DNA of 12,370 bases, taken from NCBI GenBank assembly GCA_016782355.1, contig JADHYP010000022.1, positions 1 to 12,370 on the forward strand, read 5' to 3'. Origin of the DNA: Candidatus Syntropharchaeum sp. Lineage in GTDB: Archaea > Halobacteriota > Syntropharchaeia > Alkanophagales > Methanospirareceae. Shown here in pieces: positions 1 to 7,458 of this stretch; position 1 is the stretch's first letter, and every line of letters starts with the position of its first letter. The position numbers and the translations under genes are program-made. Below the pieces are notes generated by a model. The model did no database searches, was not told the DNA's origin, and worked only from the letters and a program-made list of their open reading frames with translations.

Positions 1-575
1 AACGTGTGAAAAGTAGACCCGACTAATAGGGGATTGAAACGAGGCATGCCTCAGCCGTAGCTGTGTTGCTGTTTTCGTGTGAAAAGTAGACCCGACTAAT
101 AGGGGCTTGAAACATCCGGGAATGGCCGCAGCCCCTTGCCACGAATCTCATCGTGTGAAAAGTAGACCCGACTAATAGGGGATTGAAACCATTGATATCA
201 CTTGCTTCTCTAGTCTAAGCGTCTCCTCACCAAGGTGTGAAAAGTAGACCCGACTAATAGGGGATTGAAACAGAGAGAATATTCCTCGAATTCACTGTGC
301 CTTTCTGAGTGTGAAAAGTAGACCCGACTAATAGGGGATTGAAACGAACTACCGTGATTTTTCGTTCGTCATCCGTCATCCGCGTGTGAAAAGTAGACCC
401 GACTAATAGGGGATTGAAACAAATCGGCATAGTCATGATGCTTTGTCTTCATCCTTAAAAGTGTGAAAAGTAGACCCGACTAATAGGGGATTGAAACCTG
501 TTTTTCCTGACCGAATGTTTTTCACTGCTATCTCTAATGTGTGAAAAGTAGACCCGACTAATAGGGGATTGAAAC
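1..575 (+). CRISPR. CRISPR array, trailing part (8 repeats, 7 spacers)
   Basis: Eight copies of a 37-bp repeat beginning GTGTGAAAAGTAGACC and ending GGGGATTGAAAC lie at 4-40, 77-113, 153-189, 235-271, 309-345, 384-420, 461-497 and 539-575. Seven are identical by eye. The copy at 77-113 has C for A, giving GGGGCTTGAAAC. The spacers are all different and measure 36, 39, 45, 37, 38, 40 and 41 bp. The ATTGAAAC end is the usual 8-nt crRNA 5' tag of type I/III systems, so the array should be transcribed left to right, with the leader beyond position 1 and the trailer end at 575. No cas gene is in the window, so the subtype cannot be assigned. The first spacer starts with a perfect 12-bp palindrome (41-52). 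The open reading frames inside the array are artefacts of the repeats. Confidence 0.98.
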
Positions 576-578
576 ATC

Positions 579-599
579 AAACCTTTTAGAAAAAGGTTT
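579..599. repeat. Perfect 9-bp hairpin just after the last CRISPR repeat
   Basis: Arms AAACCTTTT (579-587) and AAAAGGTTT (591-599) enclose a 3-nt loop, starting four bases after the last repeat. The same two arms with a different loop recur at 1264-1284. No T-run follows on the plus strand, so it is not a convincing intrinsic terminator. It may be part of the repeat block described at 605-704 or a fold that ends the CRISPR transcript. Confidence 0.6.
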
Positions 600-604
600 A
601 ATCC

Positions 605-704
605 AAAAACAGGTTTCTTTGGTGAGGAATCTTTTATTTACTAAAACGCTTTAAGTGGTTTTTGCGAAGCAAAAATCTGTGCTAATCTGCGTTAATCTGT
701 GTCT
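605..704 (+). repeat. Intergenic repeat block, copy A
   Basis: This block starts with AAAAACAGGTTTCTTTGGT (605-623), contains a 7-bp hairpin TTTTTGC/GCAAAAA with loop GAA (659-675), and ends with GTGCTAATCTGCG followed by TTAATCTGTGTCT (679-704). The start and end segments recur in the same order and orientation at 1215-1322, while the middle has diverged. The two blocks flank the broken gene at 751-1108. This could be a short dispersed intergenic repeat or the edges of an old insertion; the window alone cannot decide. Confidence 0.6.
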
Positions 705-750
705 AAAAAAAGAGAAAACAAAAATTTGCCGCCACGTCTCCATGCGGCAA

Positions 751-1108
751 TTACTTCTGATAGGAAGCGACAAGAACAATTCCTTCGCTTTTTGCCACTT
801 CTGTCGCGGATGGATGAACAAGGAAGCCGAACATCAGTTTAAACACTGCGTCCTTAAATGTTAGTTTTGATAATCCCATAACCCAAATTGTCGCTTAATT
901 TTCCCACTGCGACCGAAAGCTCCCTCTGCGCTCCTACCAACCGTTCAACTGCTTCTTCGGTGCGACCCTGCGCCTGCGCCAGTTCTTCCACCACATCGCG
1001 CAACGCGTTAAAGTCTTCTCTTGTTACCTTTATCTCCTTCACTCGCTCATCTACAATCGTTACAATCGTTTTATACACTTCCGCTGTGACCCCGGCTTCG
1101 GCGCTCAT
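751..1108 (-). pseudogene. Remnant of a coiled-coil plus nuclease-type (DUF3782-like) gene, catalytic core missing
   Basis: Reading leftwards from ATG at 1108, an 84-codon frame ends at 854. It encodes a short N-terminal segment and then an amphipathic coiled coil with the phrase ELAQAQGRTEEAVERL, typical of the N-terminal half of archaeal and bacterial DUF3782/PD-(D/E)XK-like proteins. Just before the stop the reading shifts by one frame. From about 879 down to the stop at 751-753 the new frame encodes a segment with FGFLVHPSATEVAKSEGI, which I recognise as the usual C-terminal end of the same family. The nuclease core of 80 or more residues that normally lies between is absent. The simplest reading is an internal deletion with frameshift. 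A TATA-like ATACTTTATATA lies only about 10 nt before the ATG. The family assignment is from memory of family sequences. The alternative is a real 84-aa coiled-coil protein. Confidence 0.6.
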
Positions 1109-1146
1109 TTTTTCATGGTATATAAAGTATAACTTCTACCTATTTA

Positions 1147-1177
1147 GGACGCAGATTTACATGGATTTACGCAACAC
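1147..1177 (-). repeat. Inverted partial copy of the ATCTGCG repeat motif
   Basis: Read on the minus strand this segment contains two nearby copies of an AAATC core (GTAAATCCATGTAAATCTGCG, split here as GTAAATCCAT and GTAAATCTGCG). It resembles the TTAATCTGCGTTAATCTG motif at the ends of the blocks at 605-704 and 1215-1322, but in the opposite orientation. It lies about 40 bp upstream of the broken gene, facing copy A across it. The similarity is short and loose. Confidence 0.35.
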
Positions 1178-1214
1178 TTTTTCTTTTTCAAAAAAAGAAA
1201 ACCTGTGCTAAAAG

Positions 1215-1322
1215 AAAAACAGACTTCTTTGGTAAAGCTTTCTTTTCGCGAAGCGTTTTTGATAAACCTTTTCTTAAAAGGTTTAAAGAAAGGTTTGTGT
1301 TAATCTGCGTTAATCTGTGTCT
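1215..1322 (+). repeat. Intergenic repeat block, copy B
   Basis: This block starts with AAAAACAGACTTCTTTGGT (1215-1233; 17 of 19 bases match copy A) and ends with GTGTTAATCTGCG followed by TTAATCTGTGTCT (1297-1322; 25 of 26 bases match copy A). Between them lie a TTCGCGAA palindrome (1245-1252) and a perfect hairpin with arms AAACCTTTT (1264-1272) and AAAAGGTTT (1276-1284). The block ends 23 bp beyond the stop of the tubulin-like gene, so it sits in that gene's 3' flank. Confidence 0.6.
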
Positions 1323-1345
1323 ATAATTTGTTTTCTATTTTCTCG

Positions 1346-3502
1346 TTATTGGATTATTTTCTTAAAAACCCCCTTCACATTTTCATCGTCCATGAACCAC
1401 TCCGGATATGCGAATATCCTGCCAATGTCTTCTTTTAAACCCGTTGTCTTTGCAAGAGTCCCATCTTCATATTCCTCATTGCGATATTTGTACTCCTTAA
1501 TATCTTCTAAATGAAGCCCGAGCCTGAAATCAACGAATACGTATTTCCCTCTGTCAAATGTTTCTGTGATGATACGTTCCTTTTCCCACCCCGTAAACGC
1601 TTTTTCATGTTTGCCTAAAGTAGCCTCGTTATCTTTGTGACACAAGATGAATAACTCCTTTGACGGTGCCTCTTTTTCTTCTTTCTCCTTCGCAACTATT
1701 CCAACTCTAATTGATATGTCATCTGCCTGCTCTACGCGATTTTTTATTAATTTCTCTACCGCATCATCTTTAATATTGAAGGTTTTTATAAAATCTGGTA
1801 CAGATTCAACGTTCGCTACATTTATTCCCTTTTCTATCATTGTAAGATCGTTCGCTTTTTCTTCGGGTATTCCCAATTTCACCACCCTGTCCCCTCCTTC
1901 CTCTGACAACTTTTTATACTGCTTCTCCAGTTCAACTTCGAGTTTTCTTATGTGCGTCGTTACCTCTGATACACCATCTTCCTCATGTCCGATTTCCACC
2001 CTCAAGGACTTACACAAATTTGAATCAATATGAGACTTGAGCAGCTTCAATTTATCTAATATGTCTTTCTTCTCACTCAGTTCATTTAATGTTTTATTAT
2101 GCTTTCCTTTCTCGTTATTAAGCATTCTTCTCAAGATTGGATGTAGTTTTTCCGATATCCAAGATGAAATTGTTTTTTCTATATCTCTTATCCTGTCCTC
2201 CAGCATATCAACGATTTTTTCATACTTGTCTCCTATGCTCAATCCCTCCGAAGTTTCAATCTTATCCTTTGCCCACTCTTCCCTTTCAAGTTCATCCCAG
2301 ACGTCTCCTACCCCATCTTCAAAATCCGTTTGCGCTTTTGTCGCCTTCTTATTAAATTCATTTTGTGATTTCCCAATGAAATAACTCAGACCCCTTAATT
2401 TATGGTTGTTGAGAATTGCTTTGCATTTATCTTCCAAAAATCCCTCGTTTAATTCTCCAATGGATGAATTAACCACTAAGTCAAGCTCACCCTTTAATTT
2501 TTTCTTGATTTCTTCTTCCACTGTTTTTCCAAGTCTATCATTCTCCTTCGCTACCCTCTTAATTTCTTCAATCGGCACAAGCAATTCACTCTCGCCAAAT
2601 GCAATAAACGGACTTTTCACATCTCTCCAAAGGTTCTCTAACCCTTCTGGATAGTTTGGTAGCGCATACATCATATTGGCTATTATCTTATTGCTGCTTG
2701 TTAGATACTCGTCCACTGCCTCTGCTTCTTCATCTTTTAATCTCCTCACCATATCTTCATCTATGCCAAATAGGAAGTATCTATTGAAAGGTCTCTCCAT
2801 TATCTCTATTTCAGGATTCGAACCATACGGATTGAATTGCGTAAGTGTAATATTTTTCGCATTTGCCAGTAACTCTAATTCTCTGAGTGCCGAGTATGAA
2901 TTGGCAAGATATCTCTTGTCAAAGTTTGCATGTGTGATGTCCTTTATATTTGTAGCCGATGGAAGGACACCCACACAGAATATATAAGGCTTTATATCTT
3001 TATCTTCCAGGATTTCTTTAGCCAATTTATGCACGTTCACCACAAGTGATGGGAATGTCCCGCTACCTGTTCCTCCACCTAACGTATGAACTAACCAAAT
3101 CATTATTTGAGCTTCCTTTTCCCCACGCTCCTTCTTCCATTTCTCTTTTAAATCCTTTAGTGATGCATCAACTGCTTCTCCTACCTTAGACATGTTCAAA
3201 TCAAGTAAGAAACGACCATATACTCTGTCCCGTAATGCTCCTACTCCTTTTCCTCCCGCACCTTCATAAAGATACTGGCACTTCGATATCATGTCCTCAA
3301 CATCAAATCCCTCTTCTGTTATTCCCACCGGAATGATGTTATAGCCGCTTTTAATCCGGTCCTGCAAGTCCTTTTTGCTCGAGTCTATTGCGATAAATCT
3401 GTAATCTCCTACCTCGCCTTTATCCTTCACAAACTCTGCTAAGGTCTGCACAACCCTTATTCCTCCCATCCCCACTCCTACCACGAGCGTTGGTACAGTC
3501 AT
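1346..3502 (-). CDS. Tubulin-like GTPase (Tubulin_2-type, FtsZ/tubulin superfamily)
   Basis: The 718-aa product starts with a nucleotide-binding loop GVGMGGIRVV (residues 9-18) and carries the tubulin/FtsZ signature GGGTGSG at 142-148 (HTLGGGTGSGTFPSL). Around 193-207 (NFDKRYLANSYSALR) is a segment in the position where tubulins contact guanine. The first roughly 310 residues form the GTPase region. Residues about 310-540 are highly charged, helical and coiled-coil-like, and a further C-terminal domain follows. It is much longer than FtsZ or CetZ (about 350-400 aa), which fits the large Tubulin_2-like group rather than a canonical division FtsZ. The start is well supported: AAAGGAGGTG lies 8 nt before the ATG. 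The gene follows 40 nt after a membrane-protein gene and is probably co-transcribed with it. GTP binding and filament formation are inferred from the family; the cellular role is unknown. Confidence 0.88.
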   Translation of the reverse strand: MTVPTLVVGVGMGGIRVVQTLAEFVKDKGEVGDYRFIAIDSSKKDLQDRIKSGYNIIPVGITEEGFDVEDMISKCQYLYEGAGGKGVGALRDRVYGRFLLDLNMSKVGEAVDASLKDLKEKWKKERGEKEAQIMIWLVHTLGGGTGSGTFPSLVVNVHKLAKEILEDKDIKPYIFCVGVLPSATNIKDITHANFDKRYLANSYSALRELELLANAKNITLTQFNPYGSNPEIEIMERPFNRYFLFGIDEDMVRRLKDEEAEAVDEYLTSSNKIIANMMYALPNYPEGLENLWRDVKSPFIAFGESELLVPIEEIKRVAKENDRLGKTVEEEIKKKLKGELDLVVNSSIGELNEGFLEDKCKAILNNHKLRGLSYFIGKSQNEFNKKATKAQTDFEDGVGDVWDELEREEWAKDKIETSEGLSIGDKYEKIVDMLEDRIRDIEKTISSWISEKLHPILRRMLNNEKGKHNKTLNELSEKKDILDKLKLLKSHIDSNLCKSLRVEIGHEEDGVSEVTTHIRKLEVELEKQYKKLSEEGGDRVVKLGIPEEKANDLTMIEKGINVANVESVPDFIKTFNIKDDAVEKLIKNRVEQADDISIRVGIVAKEKEEKEAPSKELFILCHKDNEATLGKHEKAFTGWEKERIITETFDRGKYVFVDFRLGLHLEDIKEYKYRNEEYEDGTLAKTTGLKEDIGRIFAYPEWFMDDENVKGVFKKIIQ

Positions 3503-3510
3503 TTACATAA

Positions 3511-3518
3511 CACCTCCT
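3511..3518 (-). promoter_or_regulatory. Strong Shine-Dalgarno site of the tubulin-like gene
   Basis: Minus-strand AAGGAGGTG is a near-perfect complement of the archaeal 16S rRNA tail and ends 8 nt before the ATG at 3502. It fixes the start and indicates translation from a leadered, probably bicistronic mRNA. Confidence 0.75.
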
Positions 3519-3542
3519 TTTTCTTTCCCCTCTTTTCTTCTG

Positions 3543-4307
3543 TTACTTGATTTTTATTGATTTTATATCTCTTTCGACCTTTCTTTTCAGCGATTCCATT
3601 TCAGTAGGATTGTCTTTAGCCAGCTCAAGCTTTTTAGATATATCTTCCAGGTTTTTATGCCAATTTCGCTTAATCTCATCTTTCTCCTTTTCTCTTTTCC
3701 CCTTCCCCCACCACTGTATAAATAATGAGACACCAGCAATTATGGCAAGTATTAAACCCACGTAAAACATCCAATTCGCAGAACTTGCCCTTTTTTCCGC
3801 ATCCTTATATCTGAACCAAACGGAATTGTCAAGTTTTGCTTTTATCTCTTCCACCTCATCAAGCCGCTGTCCCAACTGCGTATAGCTTATTCTCACGTCC
3901 GCAACTTTTATCTCCTTCTCCTTCATCGTCTTCGGATACGCGTTGAACATCAACGTTATTGACTCCCCTCTTTTTAACTCATCGCAAAAGAGAGTATGTC
4001 CTTCTCTCGTTACACTTCTTTTATCTTCCCCTGTTGGTGTTGGGTCTATTGTATGCTTAAAAGAATTGTCATCTATCAACGCATCCCCCTCTAAAATGTC
4101 TATCCTCATGTCCTTCACTTCGCTCTCCCCTGGATTTATTGTCACCTTCGCCTGTATTTCCTCACCGAAAAAAGCAGAACTGCTATTGTAGTCATAGGTT
4201 GAATCAGATTCGCAGTTGATTTTCGCAAACGCTGGCATCACACAAACAGAAATAGCAATAGCGACTGAAAGCAAAAACACCACCAATGCTGCGTTTTTCT
4301 TCTTCAT
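3543..4307 (-). CDS. Signal-peptide, single-pass membrane protein, partner of tubulin-like GTPase
   Basis: The product is 254 aa from the ATG at 4307; a GTG directly before it at 4310 would add one residue. An N-terminal signal sequence (basic MKKKN, then a hydrophobic stretch to about residue 28, ending PAFA) is followed by an outside domain of about 140 residues rich in beta-type sequence (VTINPGESEVKDMRIDILEG). A transmembrane helix follows near residues 178-200 (YVGLILAIIAGVSLFIQW), then a basic, helical cytoplasmic tail of about 55 residues. Two Cys in the outside domain could pair. I do not recognise the family. It lies 40 nt upstream of the tubulin-like gene on the same strand. The inferred role is a membrane anchor or receptor whose cytoplasmic tail meets the tubulin-like filament. 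The ORF is surely real; the function is unassigned. Confidence 0.82.
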   Translation of the reverse strand: MKKKNAALVVFLLSVAIAISVCVMPAFAKINCESDSTYDYNSSSAFFGEEIQAKVTINPGESEVKDMRIDILEGDALIDDNSFKHTIDPTPTGEDKRSVTREGHTLFCDELKRGESITLMFNAYPKTMKEKEIKVADVRISYTQLGQRLDEVEEIKAKLDNSVWFRYKDAEKRASSANWMFYVGLILAIIAGVSLFIQWWGKGKREKEKDEIKRNWHKNLEDISKKLELAKDNPTEMESLKRKVERDIKSIKIK

Positions 4308-4330
4308 CACTCTCTTCTTTCTTCTTAACC

Positions 4331-4340
4331 CTATTTAAAG
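4331..4340 (-). promoter_or_regulatory. TATA box of the membrane protein/tubulin-like pair
   Basis: Minus-strand CTTTAAATAG is centred about 28 nt upstream of the ATG at 4307. At the usual archaeal TATA-to-start spacing, transcription would begin at or within a few bases of the start codon. This predicts a leaderless or nearly leaderless mRNA, consistent with the weak Shine-Dalgarno site there. Confidence 0.5.
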
Positions 4341-4471
4341 TTTTCTGTTAAGCTAAGTGCCATCTCCATATATGAACTTTGACTAATTACTATTACGCCA
4401 TCCCTTCCATCTCCGTGAAACTGCCGTAGCATGAGACAGAGAAGAAATAAAGCTTCCTCCCCCCTCTCTCT

Positions 4472-4548
4472 ATTCCCTATTGGCTATTCCCTATTGGCTA
4501 TTCCCTATTCCCTATTCCCTATTCCCTGTTGCCTATTGCCTATTCCCC
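4472..4548. repeat. Heptanucleotide tandem array, 11 units, abutting a stop codon
   Basis: Exactly eleven 7-bp units fill 4472-4548. On the plus strand the consensus is ATTCCCT (minus AGGGAAT), with variants ATTGGCT, GTTGCCT, ATTGCCT and ATTCCCC. The units are in perfect 7-bp register with no spacer. The array ends at the base before the TGA of the ADH synthase gene (4549-4551), so it forms that gene's immediate 3' flank. Short ORFs through it, made of repeated Ile-Pro-Tyr-Ser/Leu-Phe-like peptides, are artefacts. Confidence 0.9.
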
Positions 4549-5373
4549 TCACTTCAGCATCTTCATCGCCTCTTCCGCCGAAATACCCTCATGCACTACC
4601 TTACTTATTGCTACTGTCATATCCGTCGGGTTCTTATGCTGAAACACGTTTCTACCTATTGACACACCGGCGGCACCGGCGGCAATCGCATCTTCCACCA
4701 TCTTCAGCACTTCCGCATCCGTATTCGCCTTTGGACCTCCTGCTATTATCACCGGCACCGGACAACTGCGTATTACATCCTTGAAGGAATCCGGGTCGCC
4801 AGTATAATTTGTTTTGATGACGTCAGCGCCAAGTTCTGCACCTACACGTGCCACGTGCTTCACCATCTCCACGTCATGCTCGCTCTTCACCTTCTTTCCC
4901 CTTGGATACATCATCGCCAAAAAGGGCATGCCCCACTCCTCACATACCATTGTAGTCTCTCCAAGTGCCTCAAGCATCTCTCCCTCGTTCTCCGCTCCCA
5001 CGTTCACGTGCATTGAGACCGCATCAGCACCTAATCTTATCGCTTCTTCCACCGTAGCTACCACCACTTTGTTTAATGGGTCGGGTCCTAACGAGGTGCT
5101 TGCAGATAAGTGAATTATTAGCCCTATATCCTTACCATATCCCCGGTGCCCGGCTATTACAATCCCTTTATGCACGAGAACCGCATTTGCTCCCCCTTCT
5201 GCTATTGCATTCACCGCTCTCTTCATGTCCGTCAACCCTTCTATTGGACCCGCCGTCACTCCATGGTCCATAGGGACAATAACACTCCTCCCGCTCTTCC
5301 GGTCCACTATCCTTTCCATCCTTATCCTCTTCCCTATGCCCATCCTTTCCATTCTCTCCCTTATGCTCGTCAT
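4549..5373 (-). CDS. aroA': 2-amino-3,7-dideoxy-D-threo-hept-6-ulosonate (ADH) synthase
   Basis: The product is 274 aa, a class I aldolase-type TIM barrel closely resembling Methanocaldococcus MJ0400. ADH synthase joins a 6-deoxy-5-ketofructose-type sugar with aspartate semialdehyde, the first step of the archaeal DAHP-independent route to 3-dehydroquinate and aromatic amino acids. Visible motifs are VIVPMDHGV (residues 31-39, with the catalytic-site Asp-His), [12 protein letters not shown] (75-86), MMYPRG (154-159), the Schiff-base lysine K187 in [10 protein letters not shown], and the phosphate-binding segments IIAGGPK (209-215) and [10 protein letters not shown] (236-245). The length matches the family. 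A fructose-bisphosphate aldolase role is the main alternative, but the match to MJ0400 is close. The gene lies 62 nt downstream of fttA with its own TATA box. The heptamer array begins right after its stop codon. Confidence 0.92.
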   Translation of the reverse strand: MTSIRERMERMGIGKRIRMERIVDRKSGRSVIVPMDHGVTAGPIEGLTDMKRAVNAIAEGGANAVLVHKGIVIAGHRGYGKDIGLIIHLSASTSLGPDPLNKVVVATVEEAIRLGADAVSMHVNVGAENEGEMLEALGETTMVCEEWGMPFLAMMYPRGKKVKSEHDVEMVKHVARVGAELGADVIKTNYTGDPDSFKDVIRSCPVPVIIAGGPKANTDAEVLKMVEDAIAAGAAGVSIGRNVFQHKNPTDMTVAISKVVHEGISAEEAMKMLK

Positions 5374-5397
5374 TTTCTTCTCTCTCTCCCCCTTAAA

Positions 5398-5407
5398 TTT
5401 ATATATA
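5398..5407 (-). promoter_or_regulatory. TATA box of the ADH synthase gene
   Basis: Minus-strand TATATATAAA in the 62-nt gap after fttA is centred about 30 nt before the ATG at 5373. A GGGGGAG element at 5386-5392 lies between it and the ATG and would be the Shine-Dalgarno site only on a transcript entering from fttA or starting early. The gene could be served both by read-through and by its own near-leaderless start. Confidence 0.45.
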
Positions 5408-5435
5408 GTGCCTTCTATTTTCCATTTCCCATTCT

Positions 5436-7322
5436 TTAGACCAATCTCAGAGTCTCCAAATTCATCGGCGCTACCGTCTCTATGTTAAACTTCTTGTGTA
5501 TTCCACTTGCTAATGCCATGCATTTGTTATTCTCCCCATGCATGCATATCACCTTAGACGGCAGTGGTCGTATCTTCCTCACGTATTCAATCAATTGATT
5601 GCGGTCCGAATGCCCGGAAAAACCATCTATTGTCTTTGTTTCCATGTTTATTTTTATATTCGCTATCTTCCCCTCGATTGAAAACTGTATCTCATTCCAG
5701 CCCTTCTGTATCCTTCTCCCAAGCGTCCCTTCCGCCTGGTATCCTACAAAGATAAGCGTGTTACTTTCGTCTCCCGCAAGCCCTTTCAGGTATTCCAACA
5801 CCGGACCACCGTTTAGCATGCCCGAAGTAGCAAGTATGATGGCTGGCTCTTTTCCCTCTATTATTTCCTTTCTTTTCTCCATATCGTCCACCCGCACAAA
5901 AATATCGGATAAGAAAGGATTCTCACCCTGGAATATGGAATTCTTTAGATTCCTGTTGAGATACTCCGGATATGCCGTATGAACCGCGGTCGCTTCCCAT
6001 ATCATACCGTCTAAATACACCGGCACCTCCAGTTGCATTCCCTCCAGTGCCAACATTACTTCCTGCGACCGACCAACCGCAAAAGCAGGTATTATTACTT
6101 TACCGCCCTTTTTTATCGTCCGCTCTATCTCTTCCTTTAAATTCTCCTCCGCTTCTCGCCTCGACGGCTGTAAATCGTTCATCCCGCCGTATGTTGACTC
6201 TATTACCAACGCTTCAAGCCTTGAGAACGCATTGAATGCCGGGTCGAAAAGAAACGTTCGTTCATACTTTATGTCTCCCGTGAACGCGAGGTTATAAAGC
6301 CCATTACCTACATGGAAATACGCAATAGAAGACCCCAGTATGTGCCCCGCATTGTAAAAAGTAAGCTTCATATCCGGCGATATGTCTGTTACGTCCCCAT
6401 ACTTCAACGGAATCGTATGCCTTATCGCATCGCGTATTAACGATGATTTATACGGTATCTTCTTCCCCTCTCTTGCTGATACCTCTATATAGTCCAGTAG
6501 CAAAAGTGCCATAAGGTCCCTCGTTGGCTGTGTTATGTATATTGGTCCGTCATAGCCATATAAGAACAGTAGCGGCACTAAGCCTGAGTGGTCAAGATGT
6601 GCATGCGTTATCACCACCGCATCTATGTTATTTATCGGTAATACTTCAGGAGCGTATAGATAAGGCACCCCCTCCGAACCTACACTTACTCCACAATCTA
6701 TTAACACCCTCGTTTCCGGCGTAGAAAGCTGGAATGCGTTTCTCCCTACCTCTCTGCATCCCCCTAACGCCGTTATACGCAGCCATTCATCTTCTTTTGT
6801 CTTATCTCTGTATATCCTCCTTCCAACTTTTTTCATAAAGTCCTTCCTGAATTCGCTCTCCTCCCTTAAATGCCTCCTTATGCTTTTTGTTATTGCTGAT
6901 TGTATTGGTGGCGCTCTGATAACGTTAGGTCGCCACCCTATCACCTTCGCTACTTCTCTAAGTGTTGCTCCATGCGTGCCTATTACCAACCCCGGCTTTT
7001 CCGCCTCTATTATCACCTCCGCTTTGTCCATGTCAAAATAAATGTCTTTTATCCCCCCTTCCTCCGGTATAATCTCATTAATTACTTTCGACGCTTTTTC
7101 CGGCTCCATCAGCATGTCATTACTTGGTCTAACCGATATTCTCTTCTTCAACTCCTTCGCTAACGTTCTAACTATGGCTCCGTCATCTGCGAATTTCTGC
7201 GTATCCTCAGTATATACGACAAGCTCCGGTCCTTCAAATTCCACCCCGGTAATGCTTACGTCAGCCGGTAATAACTCCTCTATTCGCCGCTTTAATTCCG
7301 AAAGCATTTCTTCTGCTGGCAT
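5436..7322 (-). CDS. fttA: FttA/aCPSF1, KH-metallo-beta-lactamase-beta-CASP ribonuclease and transcription termination factor
   Basis: The product is 628 aa, the normal length of the archaeal CPSF73-like protein that cleaves nascent RNA and ends transcription at U-rich sites. Two N-terminal KH-type domains (residues about 1-145) include the loop [15 protein letters not shown] (111-125). The metallo-beta-lactamase domain follows, with THAHLDHSG (239-247; zinc ligands H240, H242, D244, H245), NAGHILGSS (324-332; H327) and FTGD (347-350). The beta-CASP domain lies at about 390-530, with [13 protein letters not shown] (409-421) and ATSGML (498-503). FSGHSDR (568-574) and CMHGE (593-597) complete the active site. 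All metal ligands I can check are present. It follows psmB by 136 nt; the psmB-fttA neighbourhood is also known in methanogens such as M. jannaschii. The Shine-Dalgarno site before the ATG is weak. Confidence 0.96.
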   Translation of the reverse strand: MPAEEMLSELKRRIEELLPADVSITGVEFEGPELVVYTEDTQKFADDGAIVRTLAKELKKRISVRPSNDMLMEPEKASKVINEIIPEEGGIKDIYFDMDKAEVIIEAEKPGLVIGTHGATLREVAKVIGWRPNVIRAPPIQSAITKSIRRHLREESEFRKDFMKKVGRRIYRDKTKEDEWLRITALGGCREVGRNAFQLSTPETRVLIDCGVSVGSEGVPYLYAPEVLPINNIDAVVITHAHLDHSGLVPLLFLYGYDGPIYITQPTRDLMALLLLDYIEVSAREGKKIPYKSSLIRDAIRHTIPLKYGDVTDISPDMKLTFYNAGHILGSSIAYFHVGNGLYNLAFTGDIKYERTFLFDPAFNAFSRLEALVIESTYGGMNDLQPSRREAEENLKEEIERTIKKGGKVIIPAFAVGRSQEVMLALEGMQLEVPVYLDGMIWEATAVHTAYPEYLNRNLKNSIFQGENPFLSDIFVRVDDMEKRKEIIEGKEPAIILATSGMLNGGPVLEYLKGLAGDESNTLIFVGYQAEGTLGRRIQKGWNEIQFSIEGKIANIKINMETKTIDGFSGHSDRNQLIEYVRKIRPLPSKVICMHGENNKCMALASGIHKKFNIETVAPMNLETLRLV

Positions 7323-7458
7323 TGTCTATCCATTCCTTAACCTTCTATTAATCCAATCTTTAGCTTAGGCGGTGTTCTACCTCTTGCTCCTATTCCTTCC
7401 TTTATTCCTATTTTATCTCTTCAACATTAACGTCAACAAAAATGTCGAAAACAAAATT

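Noticed and set aside
346..383. Fifth spacer contains a tandem GTCATCC GTCATCC and might be an internal array rearrangement
   Set aside because: A two-unit repeat of 7 bp inside one spacer can come from the target itself, and the flanking repeats are intact.
254..436. Minus-strand ORF across the CRISPR array with a repeated GSTFHT-type peptide
   Set aside because: The peptide repeat is the translation of the CRISPR repeat itself. It has no start signal and lies wholly in the array.
655..864. Plus-strand 69-aa ORF
   Set aside because: Its start is translated repeat-block sequence (ICVNLC from the ATCTGCGTTAATCTG motif) and its end is antisense to the broken gene. There is no ribosome site.
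4431..4784. Plus-strand 117-aa ORF with repeated IPYSLFPI-like peptides
   Set aside because: It is translation of the heptamer array plus antisense of the ADH synthase gene.
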